The notes under the pieces: model-generated | The model's database searches: none | What the model was told of the DNA's origin: nothing | What the model saw: only the letters and a program-made list of their open reading frames with translations | NCBI GenBank assembly: GCA_963718105.1 | Contig: OY970352.1 | Span: 496,001-560,000, forward strand | Length of the DNA: 64,000 bases | Reading direction: 5' to 3' | Source: DASYKT01 sp963718105 | GTDB taxonomy: Bacteria; Acidobacteriota; Blastocatellia; Pyrinomonadales; Pyrinomonadaceae | Position numbers and translations under genes: made by a program | Part shown: one piece after another, positions 51,175 through 59,518 of the stretch | Layout: each line of letters opens with the position of its first letter | How positions within the stretch are numbered: the first letter of the stretch is position 1

Positions 51175-51906
51175 TTATTTATTAACTTTGCTTTCGTCAG
51201 GCAAACTGTAGACAACCTTGCCGTTCTCGTCTAAAAAATTGAGTTTCGCATCGCCGTTTGCGGTGACCGATATTATGATCCGCGCCCTGCCTTTGGCATC
51301 TTTAAGTTTGATAAATGACGATCTATTATAATCTCTCCCGATATCAAGACGGCTGGCCTGAAACATTCCTTTGTCCTGCATATCTCTATACGCCGCATCT
51401 CTAGCTTCTTTGGTCGGAAGTTTTTCGATCTCTTCCTTTTTGGACACCAGCTCGGCTATCGGCGTGTTTTGATCGTTCAATCTCAATCCGGCGAAGTATT
51501 TTCCATCGGCTTCTTCGGCGTGCATGAATTGAATGGTTTGGTCGCCGCGAAATTTGTCAAAAGTAAGCGAACCCCTTTGGCCTTTGCCGGTATTACCGTC
51601 AAAAACCAAACCGCCCACTTCATCGCCCTTATCGCTGAAAAAGATCATGCCCGCGGGCCTTTGCCCTTTGCGTTCATCAAATGTTTTGCCGTCAATAATT
51701 CCCGGATGCTGGCGCTCCTGATTGGAAATGACCATCTTAAGCTTGCCGTCTTTTTCAACGATATTAATTCGCTCGACGTCTATTTCCTGAAACTTTTTCT
51801 TGCTTTCAAGGGCGAAAGCCGAAAGAAGAAATATTGCGAAAAACAGCGTGCTGACAATAGCGTAGATCTTCAGGTACCGCACTTCTTTTTCAATTCTGGT
51901 TTCCAT
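51175..51906 (-). CDS. Membrane-anchored protein of unknown function
   Basis: A 243-aa protein with one N-terminal membrane helix (IVSTLFFAIFLLSAFA), a charged linker, then a repetitive beta-rich part. The part starts with IDVERINIVEKDGKLKMVIS and has repeated blocks ending in Gly and an acidic or aromatic residue (FDGNTGKGQRGSLTFD). Similar beta-helix-like proteins are common but not characterised. No ribosome site is obvious, and the neighbours do not help. Confidence 0.6.
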   Translation of the reverse strand: METRIEKEVRYLKIYAIVSTLFFAIFLLSAFALESKKKFQEIDVERINIVEKDGKLKMVISNQERQHPGIIDGKTFDERKGQRPAGMIFFSDKGDEVGGLVFDGNTGKGQRGSLTFDKFRGDQTIQFMHAEEADGKYFAGLRLNDQNTPIAELVSKKEEIEKLPTKEARDAAYRDMQDKGMFQASRLDIGRDYNRSSFIKLKDAKGRARIIISVTANGDAKLNFLDENGKVVYSLPDESKVNK

Positions 51907-51926
51907 AATTGCTGTCCTTTAAATTG

Positions 51927-52047
51927 CCACTAGCTTTAGCTGGTGGTTAAGATAAAAAATAAAAAGCGGGCTTTTAGCCCAACATAAATGATTGGCTAAG
52001 CCAATTATCAAGGGGCATATTTTGAAGCCACTAGCTAAAGTTAGTGG
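51927..52047. repeat. Two copies of palindrome CCACTAGCTxxAGCTxGTGG
   Basis: Copies lie at 51927-51946 and 52028-52047; between them are ATTGGCTAAGCCAAT and GCGGGCTTTTAGCCC, each a short hairpin. The same palindrome occurs at 24383. Confidence 0.6.
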
Positions 52048-52065
52048 CAATTTATTAAGACAATT

Positions 52066-52608
52066 TTACCCGCCGGCCTTCGGGTCTTTTTTCGCTTGCG
52101 CTTTATCTTTATCGTAGGGGATGACGCTGATGCTGCCGTCGCCTTCCATACAGGATAGCTTTACGTCCGAGGCTTTCTCCACCCCGGATTGGCGGACCTG
52201 GCTCATCAATTCATCGTAGGTAATATAGTTACGGTCCATGTTTTTTCGCAGCAGCTTGCCGTCTTTGATCAATTGGATAGGTTTCGGGTAAAAAAGGCTG
52301 CGGATAAAAGGCACTTTGTCCTGCAGCAGGTTGAGAATGTAGTCCCAAAAAATAAGCGTCAGGATCAGCAGAACGCCGTCGGTGACGGATTTGTAATCGG
52401 CGGACATTCCGTTTTGCGCGGCGTCGGCGATCATCACGATGATCAAAAGGTCGGCGATGCTTACACCGCTAATGCCGCGCCGGGTAAAGCGCATCACGAC
52501 AAAACAAAACAGGTAGATCAGCGTGCCGCGAATGAATATTTCCAGCGGGTTCACGCTAACACTGAACATATCCTGCCAATTGATGGCCGGCAGATCGAAA
52601 AGCAGCAT
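52066..52608 (-). CDS. DUF421 (YetF-like) membrane protein
   Basis: A 180-aa protein with three membrane helices and the family motif GISGVSIADLLIIVMIADA. A small soluble C-terminal domain carries the YITYDELMSQVRQSG block. The family is widespread; a link to spore or envelope stress has been reported in Bacillus, but the function is unknown here. It lies 12 bases before the methyltransferase gene and could be the tail of the rsmG unit. Confidence 0.85.
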   Translation of the reverse strand: MLLFDLPAINWQDMFSVSVNPLEIFIRGTLIYLFCFVVMRFTRRGISGVSIADLLIIVMIADAAQNGMSADYKSVTDGVLLILTLIFWDYILNLLQDKVPFIRSLFYPKPIQLIKDGKLLRKNMDRNYITYDELMSQVRQSGVEKASDVKLSCMEGDGSISVIPYDKDKAQAKKDPKAGG

Positions 52609-52620
52609 TTTTACGCCTCC

Positions 52621-53286
52621 TTAGACATCGTATTCGTAAATGTATTCCGCCGGAGTTTGGCCGGTTTTTTCTCCCAGCAACCTTGAATTGACGAAGGCAG
52701 GCTCGGCGGCGATAGAGGCGACGTCGGGCGAATTGATGCTCGCAGGAAATTCGTAATCGGTCTCGATCACGCGAAATCCCATCTTCTTTCCAAAGAGCCC
52801 TGCCAGAGCTTCCTGTGAAAACCGGAAGTAATCATACGGCGCGCCGTGAACGGGATAGGTCTGGTGCGTCTGGATAAAAAGGAGGCCGCCGATCTTTAGC
52901 GCCTTCATTATTTCGTGCGCCGCGAGGTGCGGATACTTAAAGTGTTCGAACGAAGAGCAGGAAATGATGACGTCAAACTGTTCACAACCTGTAGTCTGAC
53001 TTAATTTGTGCACGTCGGCTATGATGTCTACGTCGGCGCCTTCAGCAATATCGGTCCCTAAAAACTCGGCCGCGTGCGGTATCCATTCATCGTGTTTGGT
53101 TTTGACGTTTTCATAGAGGCGCCGGGTGCCGAGCTCGAGTACGCGGGGCGTAGGGATCTTTGCCGCGCGGGCCAAAAAAGCGTTTAGTAGATGATTATCG
53201 CCGGTCGCTTGCCCGGCGGCGCTGTAACGCGCCAGCGGGATGGCTATTCTTTTGGCAAGCTTTCGAGTGAATTTGAGGATGCGCAT
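52621..53286 (-). CDS. SAM-dependent methyltransferase-like protein
   Basis: A 221-aa class I methyltransferase fold: motif I VLELGTRRL with Gly, then GTDIAEGADVDIIADVHKL, FDVIISCSSFEHF and ALKIGGLLFIQTHQTYPVHG. The short N-terminal stretch is basic. Substrate is unknown; this subgroup often acts on sugars or lipids. It starts 5 bases after the rsmG stop codon and is likely co-transcribed. Confidence 0.8.
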   Translation of the reverse strand: MRILKFTRKLAKRIAIPLARYSAAGQATGDNHLLNAFLARAAKIPTPRVLELGTRRLYENVKTKHDEWIPHAAEFLGTDIAEGADVDIIADVHKLSQTTGCEQFDVIISCSSFEHFKYPHLAAHEIMKALKIGGLLFIQTHQTYPVHGAPYDYFRFSQEALAGLFGKKMGFRVIETDYEFPASINSPDVASIAAEPAFVNSRLLGEKTGQTPAEYIYEYDV

Positions 53287-53290
53287 CGCG

Positions 53291-53905
53291 CTAGATTTTA
53301 GTCTTTTTTATTTGAAACAAGAAACGCTTTTCGGATAAAGGAAGTAATTTTTCCCGGAACGTCAGGCCGTGTTTGCGAAGTTCTTCACGCAGATTTTCGC
53401 CGCCGAAAAATACCATATAAGAATTTTCCGACCATTTGAGAAGCGCGGGCAGCTTTTGCGTGAATTTATCGAGCGCGCGGCAGGTGACCACGCGCACATC
53501 GGGTTTCCGGATCTCTTCGAACTGGCGGTTGATGATGGTCAAGCGGTCTTTGAGGCCCAGCTTTTCGCGCGCTTCGCTGAGGAACTGCGCCTTTTTTTGT
53601 TTTGATTCGATGAGAAAGCCGTGCAGGTCTTTACGCGCCAGCAGGCAGGGAATCCCGGGCAGCCCGGCGCCCGTGCCGACATCGGCGAATCTGGAATTTT
53701 CGGGCAGATACTCCAGCAATGTGAGCGATTCGAGAATATGGCGGACGGCAAAGTCTTCCACGCTTCCGGGCGCCACCAGGTGGAGAAGCGGGTTGTGTTT
53801 CAGGATCAGCTCATAGTACTCAGACAGACGCGAAACCGTTTCGGCGCCTAATTGCAGCCCGAATTCGGCCTGATGTTTCTCCAGCACTTTGATCAGATCG
53901 TCCAT
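53291..53905 (-). CDS. rsmG: 16S rRNA (guanine527-N7)-methyltransferase
   Basis: A 204-aa RsmG: FADVGTGAGLPGIPCLLAR (SAM site), LIESKQKKAQFLSEA, and VVTCRALDKF. It methylates G527 in 16S rRNA near the decoding centre; loss gives low-level streptomycin resistance. Length is normal. Confidence 0.94.
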   Translation of the reverse strand: MDDLIKVLEKHQAEFGLQLGAETVSRLSEYYELILKHNPLLHLVAPGSVEDFAVRHILESLTLLEYLPENSRFADVGTGAGLPGIPCLLARKDLHGFLIESKQKKAQFLSEAREKLGLKDRLTIINRQFEEIRKPDVRVVTCRALDKFTQKLPALLKWSENSYMVFFGGENLREELRKHGLTFREKLLPLSEKRFLFQIKKTKI

Positions 53906-53966
53906 CTTACCCGGCCCCTAAACAAAAAATGAAGACCATTTCAGCCTTCATCATTGTGGTAAATTT

Positions 53967-54053
53967 TGGTGCGGACGAGAAGAATCGAACTTCCACTCCC
54001 TCGCGGGAACAGGCTTCTGAGACCTGCGCGTCTACCAGTTCCGCCACGTCCGC
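53967..54053 (-). tRNA. tRNA-Leu (anticodon CAG)
   Basis: On the minus strand GCGGACG pairs with CGTCCGC. The anticodon loop CTCAGAA contains CAG, the variable arm is long (class II), and the T arm has GTTCGATTC. The 3' CCA is encoded. Confidence 0.97.
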
Positions 54054-54068
54054 AAAAACAGAATTATC

Positions 54069-54098
54069 AATATACAACCTAGTACCATAAGATGACAA
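54069..54098 (-). promoter_or_regulatory. Sigma-70-type promoter of tRNA-Leu
   Basis: Reading the minus strand: TTGTCA, 18 bases, TATATT, then 15 bases to the tRNA. Confidence 0.6.
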
Positions 54099-54140
54099 GT
54101 TATCTATCAGTTTAGTATGGGTTAGTTTGAAAAATCTTTC

Positions 54141-54353
54141 CTTTAAAGTCCCCAACGGGGACAAAAGAAAATAGCCCAGGGTAAGTGAGCGAAGCGAGCG
54201 CCACCCTGGGTATCTGAAACTCCCAAAGCGCTCCAGCCCTGAAAGGGCGGCAGAACACCAGTCAGGTTTCTGCCGCCCCTTCAGGGCTATAGATCAAATT
54301 GATCGCTCATTACCCAGGGCTGAAGCCCTGGGCTATTCTCACCAGTCCGCTAT
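54141..54353. repeat. ~210-bp structured repeat element, copy 2
   Basis: It has the same order of hairpins as the copy at 46809. One stem is AGCCCAGGGT...ACCCTGGGT instead of AGCCCGGGGT...ACCCCGGGT, a paired change. It ends just before the yggS start. Confidence 0.85.
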
Positions 54354-54367
54354 GCTATATTTAGCGT

Positions 54368-55066
54368 GTGGGTGAAACGTTTAAGGCGAGGTTGGATGAA
54401 GTTAAGCGCCGCATTGCGGGGGCAGCGGAGAAAGCTGATCGAAAGCCGGAAGAGATAAAGCTGATCCCGGTCAGTAAAACCCATCCTGTTACTGCTTTAC
54501 GCGAAGCGATGGCAGCGGGAATCACCTGTTTTGGCGAAAACAAGGTGCAGGAAGCCGAAGGCAAGATCGAAGAACTCGGGCGCGATGGACTGGAATGGCA
54601 TCTGATCGGCCACCTGCAGGCCAACAAGGCCCGCAAGGCCGTTAAGCTTTTTTCGGTTATCCACTCGCTTGATTCGGTCGAACTTGCGCGGCGGCTTGAG
54701 CGTATTTGTGAAGAAGAAGGACGCGCTGAATTAGCGGTTTTGGCGGAAGTCGATCTGGCCGGCGAGGAAATGAAAACCGGGATCACCGAAAACCAACTGC
54801 CGGAATTGGCGGAATTTTTACAGAGCTGTAAATTTTTGAGATTTAAAGGTTTGATGATAGTGCCGCCTTATTTTGAAACGTCAGAAGACGTGCGCCCATA
54901 TTTTCGCCGGCTGCGCGAGATCCGCGACGATTTCTCTAAAAAAGGTTTTTTCGCAGGTAAAACGGGCGAGCTTTCGATGGGAATGACCCACGATCTTGAG
55001 GTTGCTATCGAAGAAGGCGCAACGATGGTCAGGGTCGGAACCGCTATCTTCGGAGAAAGAAATTAG
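54368..55066 (+). CDS. yggS: YggS-family PLP homeostasis protein
   Basis: A 232-aa single-domain PLP-binding protein: IPVSKTHPVTA (the PLP Lys), CFGENKVQEAEGKIE, WHLIGHLQANKA, and SMGMTHDLEVAIEEGATMVRVG with RVGTAIFGER at the end. It buffers pyridoxal phosphate in the cytosol. GTG start; the structured repeat lies just upstream. It leads the yggS-yggT-yggU unit. Confidence 0.95.
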   Translation: MGETFKARLDEVKRRIAGAAEKADRKPEEIKLIPVSKTHPVTALREAMAAGITCFGENKVQEAEGKIEELGRDGLEWHLIGHLQANKARKAVKLFSVIHSLDSVELARRLERICEEEGRAELAVLAEVDLAGEEMKTGITENQLPELAEFLQSCKFLRFKGLMIVPPYFETSEDVRPYFRRLREIRDDFSKKGFFAGKTGELSMGMTHDLEVAIEEGATMVRVGTAIFGERN

Positions 55067-55081
55067 AATAACTTTTCAAAT

Positions 55082-55675
55082 ATGCGTATAAGCATTTACC
55101 CGATAGTCCAGACGATCATAATCGTCTCGCTGCTTGTTTTTATCGCGCTGATGCTGTGCCGGCTGCTGTTTAATTACAGCGACCCGAACCCGTTCGGCAA
55201 GACCGGCAGATTTGCGTTTCGCTTCAGAAAACTGACTGAGAGATTCGTTTTTCCGGCGGCGCGGTTCCTGGCGACCTTCGGGATAGATGTGCGCCTGGCG
55301 CCGATCCTGACGATCCTGATCGCCAGCGTTCTGGTCTATTTTATCTTAGGAATAATCTTTGACATTTTTTATATCGTCGACGGGCTGACGGCGGGGATCA
55401 TAAACAACAATTTAAAGGTCTTTGCCGGGTTCTTTCTCTACGCGGTGATAAGTTTTTATATTCTGCTGGTGTTTTTGCGCGTCCTTTCGTCGTGGTTCGT
55501 ATTTACTAAAAACACACTTTTTGGATTTGTCCGGCGAATGACCGACCCGGCCGTCCTGCCGCTGCAAAGGCTAATTCCGCCGATCGGAATGTTCGATCTT
55601 TCGGCAATGATCCTTTTGATCCTGCTCGGTCTTTTACAACGGTTCATTATGCAGATCTTTGTGTTCGGCCAATAG
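55082..55675 (+). CDS. YggT-family membrane protein
   Basis: A 197-aa protein with four membrane helices and the family motif LRVLSSWFV (after LLVF). The C-terminus has TDPAVLPLQRLIPPIGMFDLS, typical of YggT. It carries an extra N-terminal helix and loop compared with short YggT. It follows yggS by 15 bases. Confidence 0.88.
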   Translation: MRISIYPIVQTIIIVSLLVFIALMLCRLLFNYSDPNPFGKTGRFAFRFRKLTERFVFPAARFLATFGIDVRLAPILTILIASVLVYFILGIIFDIFYIVDGLTAGIINNNLKVFAGFFLYAVISFYILLVFLRVLSSWFVFTKNTLFGFVRRMTDPAVLPLQRLIPPIGMFDLSAMILLILLGLLQRFIMQIFVFGQ

Positions 55676-55696
55676 AACACAGCAGGTGTGATAAAG

Positions 55697-55823
55697 GAGC
55701 GACCGGGTTTAGATTTGCGATAATTCGGCGGCCTTATAAATAAACCAAAAACCGGATCGCGAATCACACTAAATGACACGAAGGCGGAAACCCGGTCACT
55801 ACCGTTCCCGGTTCTGACCTCAT
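55697..55823. repeat. Palindromic repeat element, partial
   Basis: GCGACCGGGTTT and, at the end, AAACCCGGTCACTACCGTTCCC and GGTTCTGACCTCAT mark one more copy of the ATGAGGTCAGAACC family. Confidence 0.65.
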
Positions 55824-55970
55824 TTCCCGTTTAGAAAACTTTAGAACAGCATATGTCGTTCCTGACGGAGCTTAGGATCATTTACAATCTCTGTTCTACA
55901 AATATCACGTCCCTACGGGCGCGCCCGAGGTATTAAAGGTCTGATAAACATACGGGAAAAAGACGGCGCT

Positions 55971-56234
55971 TTGATCTTTGCGGTGCGGGTAATTCCGCGG
56001 GCTTCGAAAAGCGAGATCGCCGGTGAGCATGACGGCGCATTGAAAGTAAGGCTGGCCGCGCCGCCGGTCGATGGCGAGGCGAATGAAGAATTGATAAAGC
56101 TCCTGGCAAAAGAATTCGGCGTGGCGAAAAGCAGCGTAGAAATCCTTAGCGGACATACGTCGAAGACAAAGCAGGTCGCCGTCAAAAATGTATTGCGCGA
56201 ACGGTTTTTGTCATTCGGAATAGATAATAGATGA
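55971..56234 (+). CDS. DUF167/YggU family protein
   Basis: An 87-aa small protein: VRVIPRASKSEIAGEHDGAL, then KVRLAAPPVDGEANEELIKL. The family is cytosolic, of unknown function, and usually near yggS/yggT as here. The TTG start is a guess: family members have about ten more residues and the reading frame continues (IREKDGALIFAV) but shows no start codon. The last seven codons and the TGA come from the repeat element at 56213. Confidence 0.8.
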   Translation: MIFAVRVIPRASKSEIAGEHDGALKVRLAAPPVDGEANEELIKLLAKEFGVAKSSVEILSGHTSKTKQVAVKNVLRERFLSFGIDNR

Positions 56235-56290
56235 AAGATGAGAGAGGATAGATCGAGATCTCACGGTTATCGTCTATTTCGGATAAAGAC
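56213..56290. repeat. Inverted repeat element, TCATTCGGAATAGAT family
   Basis: It begins inside the 3' end of the yggU gene and supplies its stop codon. CATTCGGAATAGAT pairs with ATCGTCTATTTCGGA. It is related to the element at 35871. Confidence 0.65.
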
Positions 56291-56387
56291 GCAACAAAGT
56301 CTCGTTTGCCGACACAAAACCCTCCGTGATATATTCCTTTTTTAGTTAAAACTCAATAAATTCAAGCATAAAAAGGAAATATCTCAA

Positions 56388-57125
56388 ATGTCCGGACATT
56401 CCAAGTGGCATACAATCAAGCATAAAAAAGGCAAGGAAGATGCCAAGCGCGGAAAACTTTTTACCAGCCTGATCAAGGAGATCACGGTAGCGGCCAGGGG
56501 CGGGGGCGGCGATGTGGACGCGAACGCGCGGCTGCGCAAGGCGGTAACCGACGCCAAAGCGGGCAATATGCCGAACGACACCATCGATCGCGCGATCAAG
56601 CGCGGCACCGGTGAGCTGGAAGGCGTAAATTACGACGAGATCACTTACGAAGGCTACGGGCCGGGCGGCGTCGCTATCCTTATCGAATCTATGACCGATA
56701 ATAGAAACCGGACCGTCGCGGAACTTCGCCACCTGCTGGCAAAAAACGGCGGGAATTTAGGCGAAGCCGGTTCGGTCGCCTGGATGTTTGATAAAAAAGG
56801 CTATCTGATAGTGGAAAAAGCCGCCAAATCTGAAGATGAGCTGATGGAGATCGTGCTGGAAGCCGGCGCCGACGATATGCAGGACCAGGGCGATGTTTTT
56901 GAAATTTACACCGCGCCGGAAAATTACGAGGCCGTCAGCGAAGCGTTAAAAAATGCCGGTATCGAAACCCAGGCTTCCGAACTTTCACGTATCCCGCAAA
57001 CCTATGTCCGCCTCGAGGGAGATGAGGCCCAGCAAATGCTCAAACTCTATGAAGCGATCGACGATCACGACGATGTGCAAAAGCTATATGCAAATTTTGA
57101 TATCGATGAATCAGAAATGCAGTAG
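56388..57125 (+). CDS. YebC/TACO1-family regulator
   Basis: A 245-aa protein with MSGHSKWHTIKHKKGKEDAK, EGYGPGGVAILIE and NRTVAELRHLLAKNGGNLG, full length and highly conserved. Members act as transcription regulators or help translation of poly-proline stretches. AAGGAAA precedes the ATG. Confidence 0.95.
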   Translation: MSGHSKWHTIKHKKGKEDAKRGKLFTSLIKEITVAARGGGGDVDANARLRKAVTDAKAGNMPNDTIDRAIKRGTGELEGVNYDEITYEGYGPGGVAILIESMTDNRNRTVAELRHLLAKNGGNLGEAGSVAWMFDKKGYLIVEKAAKSEDELMEIVLEAGADDMQDQGDVFEIYTAPENYEAVSEALKNAGIETQASELSRIPQTYVRLEGDEAQQMLKLYEAIDDHDDVQKLYANFDIDESEMQ

Positions 57126-57533
57126 TTAGTAATTGGTAATTGGTTTAAGAGAAAGAGAGGCGAACTCCCATGCGCGACTTTCGACAATTAAAAGTGTGGG
57201 AACAATCCCATGACATTACACTTAAAATTTATGAGCTAACTAAAACTTTTCCTCGGGAAGAATTATTTTCTCTGACGAATCAAATTCGCAGGGCTTCATC
57301 ATCGATTCCGGCTAATATAGCGGAAGGATGCGGGCGAGGCGGAAACAAAGAGTTTGCTTATTTCCTGCAGGTAGCTACGGGATCGATTAGCGCGTGATCT
57401 AAAGTACATTGATTCTCAGAGTTATGAGGCTCTCGATTTTGAAATACAAGGTGTCAAAAAACAACTGAATGTGCTATTGAGAAAAGTGCGCGAAGCTTCT
57501 TAGCTAACTACCAATTACCAATTACTAATTACT
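57124..57533. mobile_element. Four-helix-bundle gene cassette with inverted flanks
   Basis: TAGTAATTGGTAATTGGT on the left and ACCAATTACCAATTACTAATTACT on the right are inverted copies enclosing the broken gene. The right copy touches the ruvC ATG. The arrangement suggests a small insertion unit between yebC and ruvC; no transposase is encoded. Confidence 0.5.
57170..57503 (+). pseudogene. Four-helix-bundle (S23/IVP) protein, internally deleted
   Basis: The first 75 residues are typical: RDFRQLKVWEQSHDITLKIY, FPREELFSLTNQIRRASSSI, then PANIAEGCGRGGNKEF and YFLQVATGS. After ISA the frame hits a stop. The rest of the family (RDLKYIDSQSYEALDFEIQ, VREAS) is in another frame. About 10 residues (usually LEYHLLL-like) are missing, so a deletion with frame loss broke it. 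These proteins were first found in intervening sequences of 23S rRNA and are related to bAvd of diversity-generating retroelements. Confidence 0.75.
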
Positions 57534-58049
57534 ATGAAGATTCTTGGAATTGACCCAGGCAGTGAGGTATTAGGTTGGGGTGTTATAGATGGCGCCGCTT
57601 CCAAATACGCGCTCGTTGATTTTGGGACGATCAAATCCAGCCCGCGTGTCCAATTTTCCAAACGGCTGTTAAAAATTGCCGATGGGGTTGAAAAGCTGAT
57701 CGCCGAATTCCAGCCTGACACTCTCTCGATCGAAGAAGCTTTTTACGCGGTCAATGTGAATGTCGCGCTCAAACTGGGACAGGTCAGAGGCGCGGTGCTG
57801 GTGGTGGGTGAACGAGCGGGGTTGGAGATCGCGGAATATGCCCCGCGGCTGATAAAGCAAACGGTGGTCGGCTATGGCGGCGCGGAAAAACACCAGGTGC
57901 AGGAGATGGTACGGCTGCTGTTAAAACTGAAAAAAGTTCCCGAGCCGCACGACGCCGCCGATGCTTTGGCCGTGGCGATCTGCCATTTTCATCACGCCGG
58001 GATGCAGCAGAAAATAAATAAGGCGACGGCGGGAAAAAGAAAGAAATAA
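57534..58049 (+). CDS. ruvC: Holliday junction resolvase
   Basis: A 171-aa RuvC with catalytic Asp7 in ILGIDPGSE, the Glu pair in LSIEEAFYAVN and the C-terminal His/Asp in PHDAADALAVAICH. It cuts Holliday junctions with RuvAB, which are not in the window. The ATG directly follows the inverted flank with no ribosome site, so translation may be weak or coupled. Confidence 0.95.
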   Translation: MKILGIDPGSEVLGWGVIDGAASKYALVDFGTIKSSPRVQFSKRLLKIADGVEKLIAEFQPDTLSIEEAFYAVNVNVALKLGQVRGAVLVVGERAGLEIAEYAPRLIKQTVVGYGGAEKHQVQEMVRLLLKLKKVPEPHDAADALAVAICHFHHAGMQQKINKATAGKRKK

Positions 58050-58124
58050 TATTAGCCACGATTATACTAATTACACGGATCAGAATTTCTCATTCGTGTG
58101 ATTAGTATAATTCGTGGCTAATAT
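58049..58124. repeat. Long hairpin ATTAGCCACGA...TCGTGGCTAAT
   Basis: ATTAGCCACGATTATACTAAT pairs with ATTAGTATAATTCGTGGCTAAT with one base of slack, and ACACG/CGTGT extends the stem. It lies at the ruvC stop codon and may act as its terminator. Confidence 0.75.
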
Positions 58125-58210
58125 ATTCTGACTGTGTAAGTAAAGCCGTCAGGACTGCGCTAAAATACTTCTGCAATTCTCAATTCCATAGAATCAAGGT
58201 TGTGGCCCGA

Positions 58211-58993
58211 ATGTTTTCTCCCATAAACAGGCTCGCTTCAATTTGTGTGGTTGTCTTTCTCGTATTTGCGAGCGATATCGCCGCGCAAAAAAAGCGTCCT
58301 TTAGTGCAAACCAAAAAAACTTCTCCGGCAAAACCCGCGACGGAAAAATATTATCCCGGGACGGTAATCGACGAGCGGCTGTCGGTTTTGCGAATGGAAC
58401 CGAGTTTGTACAGCATCCCGCTGCAGAGAATGCGGCGCGGCCGGACGGTGCTGATCTATTCCAGCAAAGAGGCGGACGGGGTTCTTTTTTACCGGGTGGC
58501 GGTGCCGCCCGATAAGCGCGGCTGGGTACAGGCCGAAGCGGTAGTTTCCGCCGGACGGCGCGGCGATGACGAGCGGCTTTTGAGGCTTATTCGCGCCTCG
58601 GAAGGTTTTGAGCAAATAGAACGGGGCGTGCTTTTTCTGGAGACGTTTCCGGATTCTCCGCTGCGCCCGGCGCTTTTGCTCCATTTGGGTGACCTGCTGG
58701 AAGATGCGGCGCAAAAGCTCACCTTCGAAGCGCACAAGCGGCTGGACAAGAGTGAAATGGAAGCGGGCGGCGCTCCGCTTTACAGTTATTTTCTCAATTA
58801 TGCGGGCCTGGACCGCTATCGAAGGCTGGGAATTAGCTTTGTTTTTGATCAAAACACCAAATACTTTCATTATGACGGCGAATGCTGGAAGGAACTTATC
58901 ACCCGTTTTTCGGGCTCGAATGAGGCCGTTGAGGCGAAAACACGGTTGGATGAGCTGAGACGGAGCGCCGAATTTATTCGGCATGCCCAATAA
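58211..58993 (+). CDS. Exported SH3-like domain protein
   Basis: A 260-aa protein with a signal peptide (INRLASICVVVFLVFASDIA), a Lys/Pro linker, and an SH3-like fold (~45-110: LSVLRMEPSLYS, LQRMRRGRTVLIYS, RGWVQAEAVV). Then comes a helical part with a cluster LLHLGDLLEDAAQKL. Such domains bind peptidoglycan or proteins in the periplasm. I use ATG 58211, which has AAGG at 58196; a GTG at 58202 is also possible. Confidence 0.75.
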   Translation: MFSPINRLASICVVVFLVFASDIAAQKKRPLVQTKKTSPAKPATEKYYPGTVIDERLSVLRMEPSLYSIPLQRMRRGRTVLIYSSKEADGVLFYRVAVPPDKRGWVQAEAVVSAGRRGDDERLLRLIRASEGFEQIERGVLFLETFPDSPLRPALLLHLGDLLEDAAQKLTFEAHKRLDKSEMEAGGAPLYSYFLNYAGLDRYRRLGISFVFDQNTKYFHYDGECWKELITRFSGSNEAVEAKTRLDELRRSAEFIRHAQ

Positions 58994-59081
58994 ATTGGGC
59001 GCTCCCAATCCGGCATTCCCCAATGAACTGGGTGCTCCGGTTGAACTTTCTCGCGTCAGACGCTAAAATTACCTTTTCGCA

Positions 59082-59516
59082 ATGAGCGAAATTTCCGAAC
59101 CTAGCGACGGCTCGACCGGAAAACCGGGCAGCAATATCCTGAGACGTATTCTGCTGATAATGGCTGTTTTGCTAATTATTGGTGTGGCTGTCTGCCTGTT
59201 TGTGTTCGGATGGCGTGAAACCGCAGGGCTGATAATTGGCGGAGCGCTGAGTTTTTTGAATTTCTACTGGCTAAAAGCGTCGCTGGGCAAGATGCTCGGC
59301 GTGGCGGCCGAAACCGGGGCCGCCGAGCCTACCGGGCTCTGGCTGCTCAGATACAACCTGCGGTTTTTGTTTTTGCTGATCGTGATCTTTGGGATCTTTT
59401 TGACGGGCGTAGTTTCCGTCACGGCCCTTTTCGCCGGCCTGCTTTCTTTGGCGATGGCAATTGTAGTAGAAGGTTTTATTCAATTATTTTTAGCTGTTTT
59501 TAAACGAGGAAATTAA
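59082..59516 (+). CDS. atpI: ATP synthase subunit I
   Basis: A 144-aa protein with four membrane helices and the pattern of AtpI (UncI), which helps assemble the c-ring. LIIGGALSFLNFYWLKASLGKML is typical. It leads atpB by two bases, so it is co-transcribed with it. A short repeated block (CATTCCCCAATGAACTGGG) lies just before the start. Confidence 0.8.
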   Translation: MSEISEPSDGSTGKPGSNILRRILLIMAVLLIIGVAVCLFVFGWRETAGLIIGGALSFLNFYWLKASLGKMLGVAAETGAAEPTGLWLLRYNLRFLFLLIVIFGIFLTGVVSVTALFAGLLSLAMAIVVEGFIQLFLAVFKRGN

Positions 59517-59518
59517 TA

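Noticed and set aside
57170..57503. Diversity-generating retroelement
   Set aside because: The four-helix-bundle protein is related to bAvd, but there is no reverse transcriptase, template repeat or variable repeat nearby.
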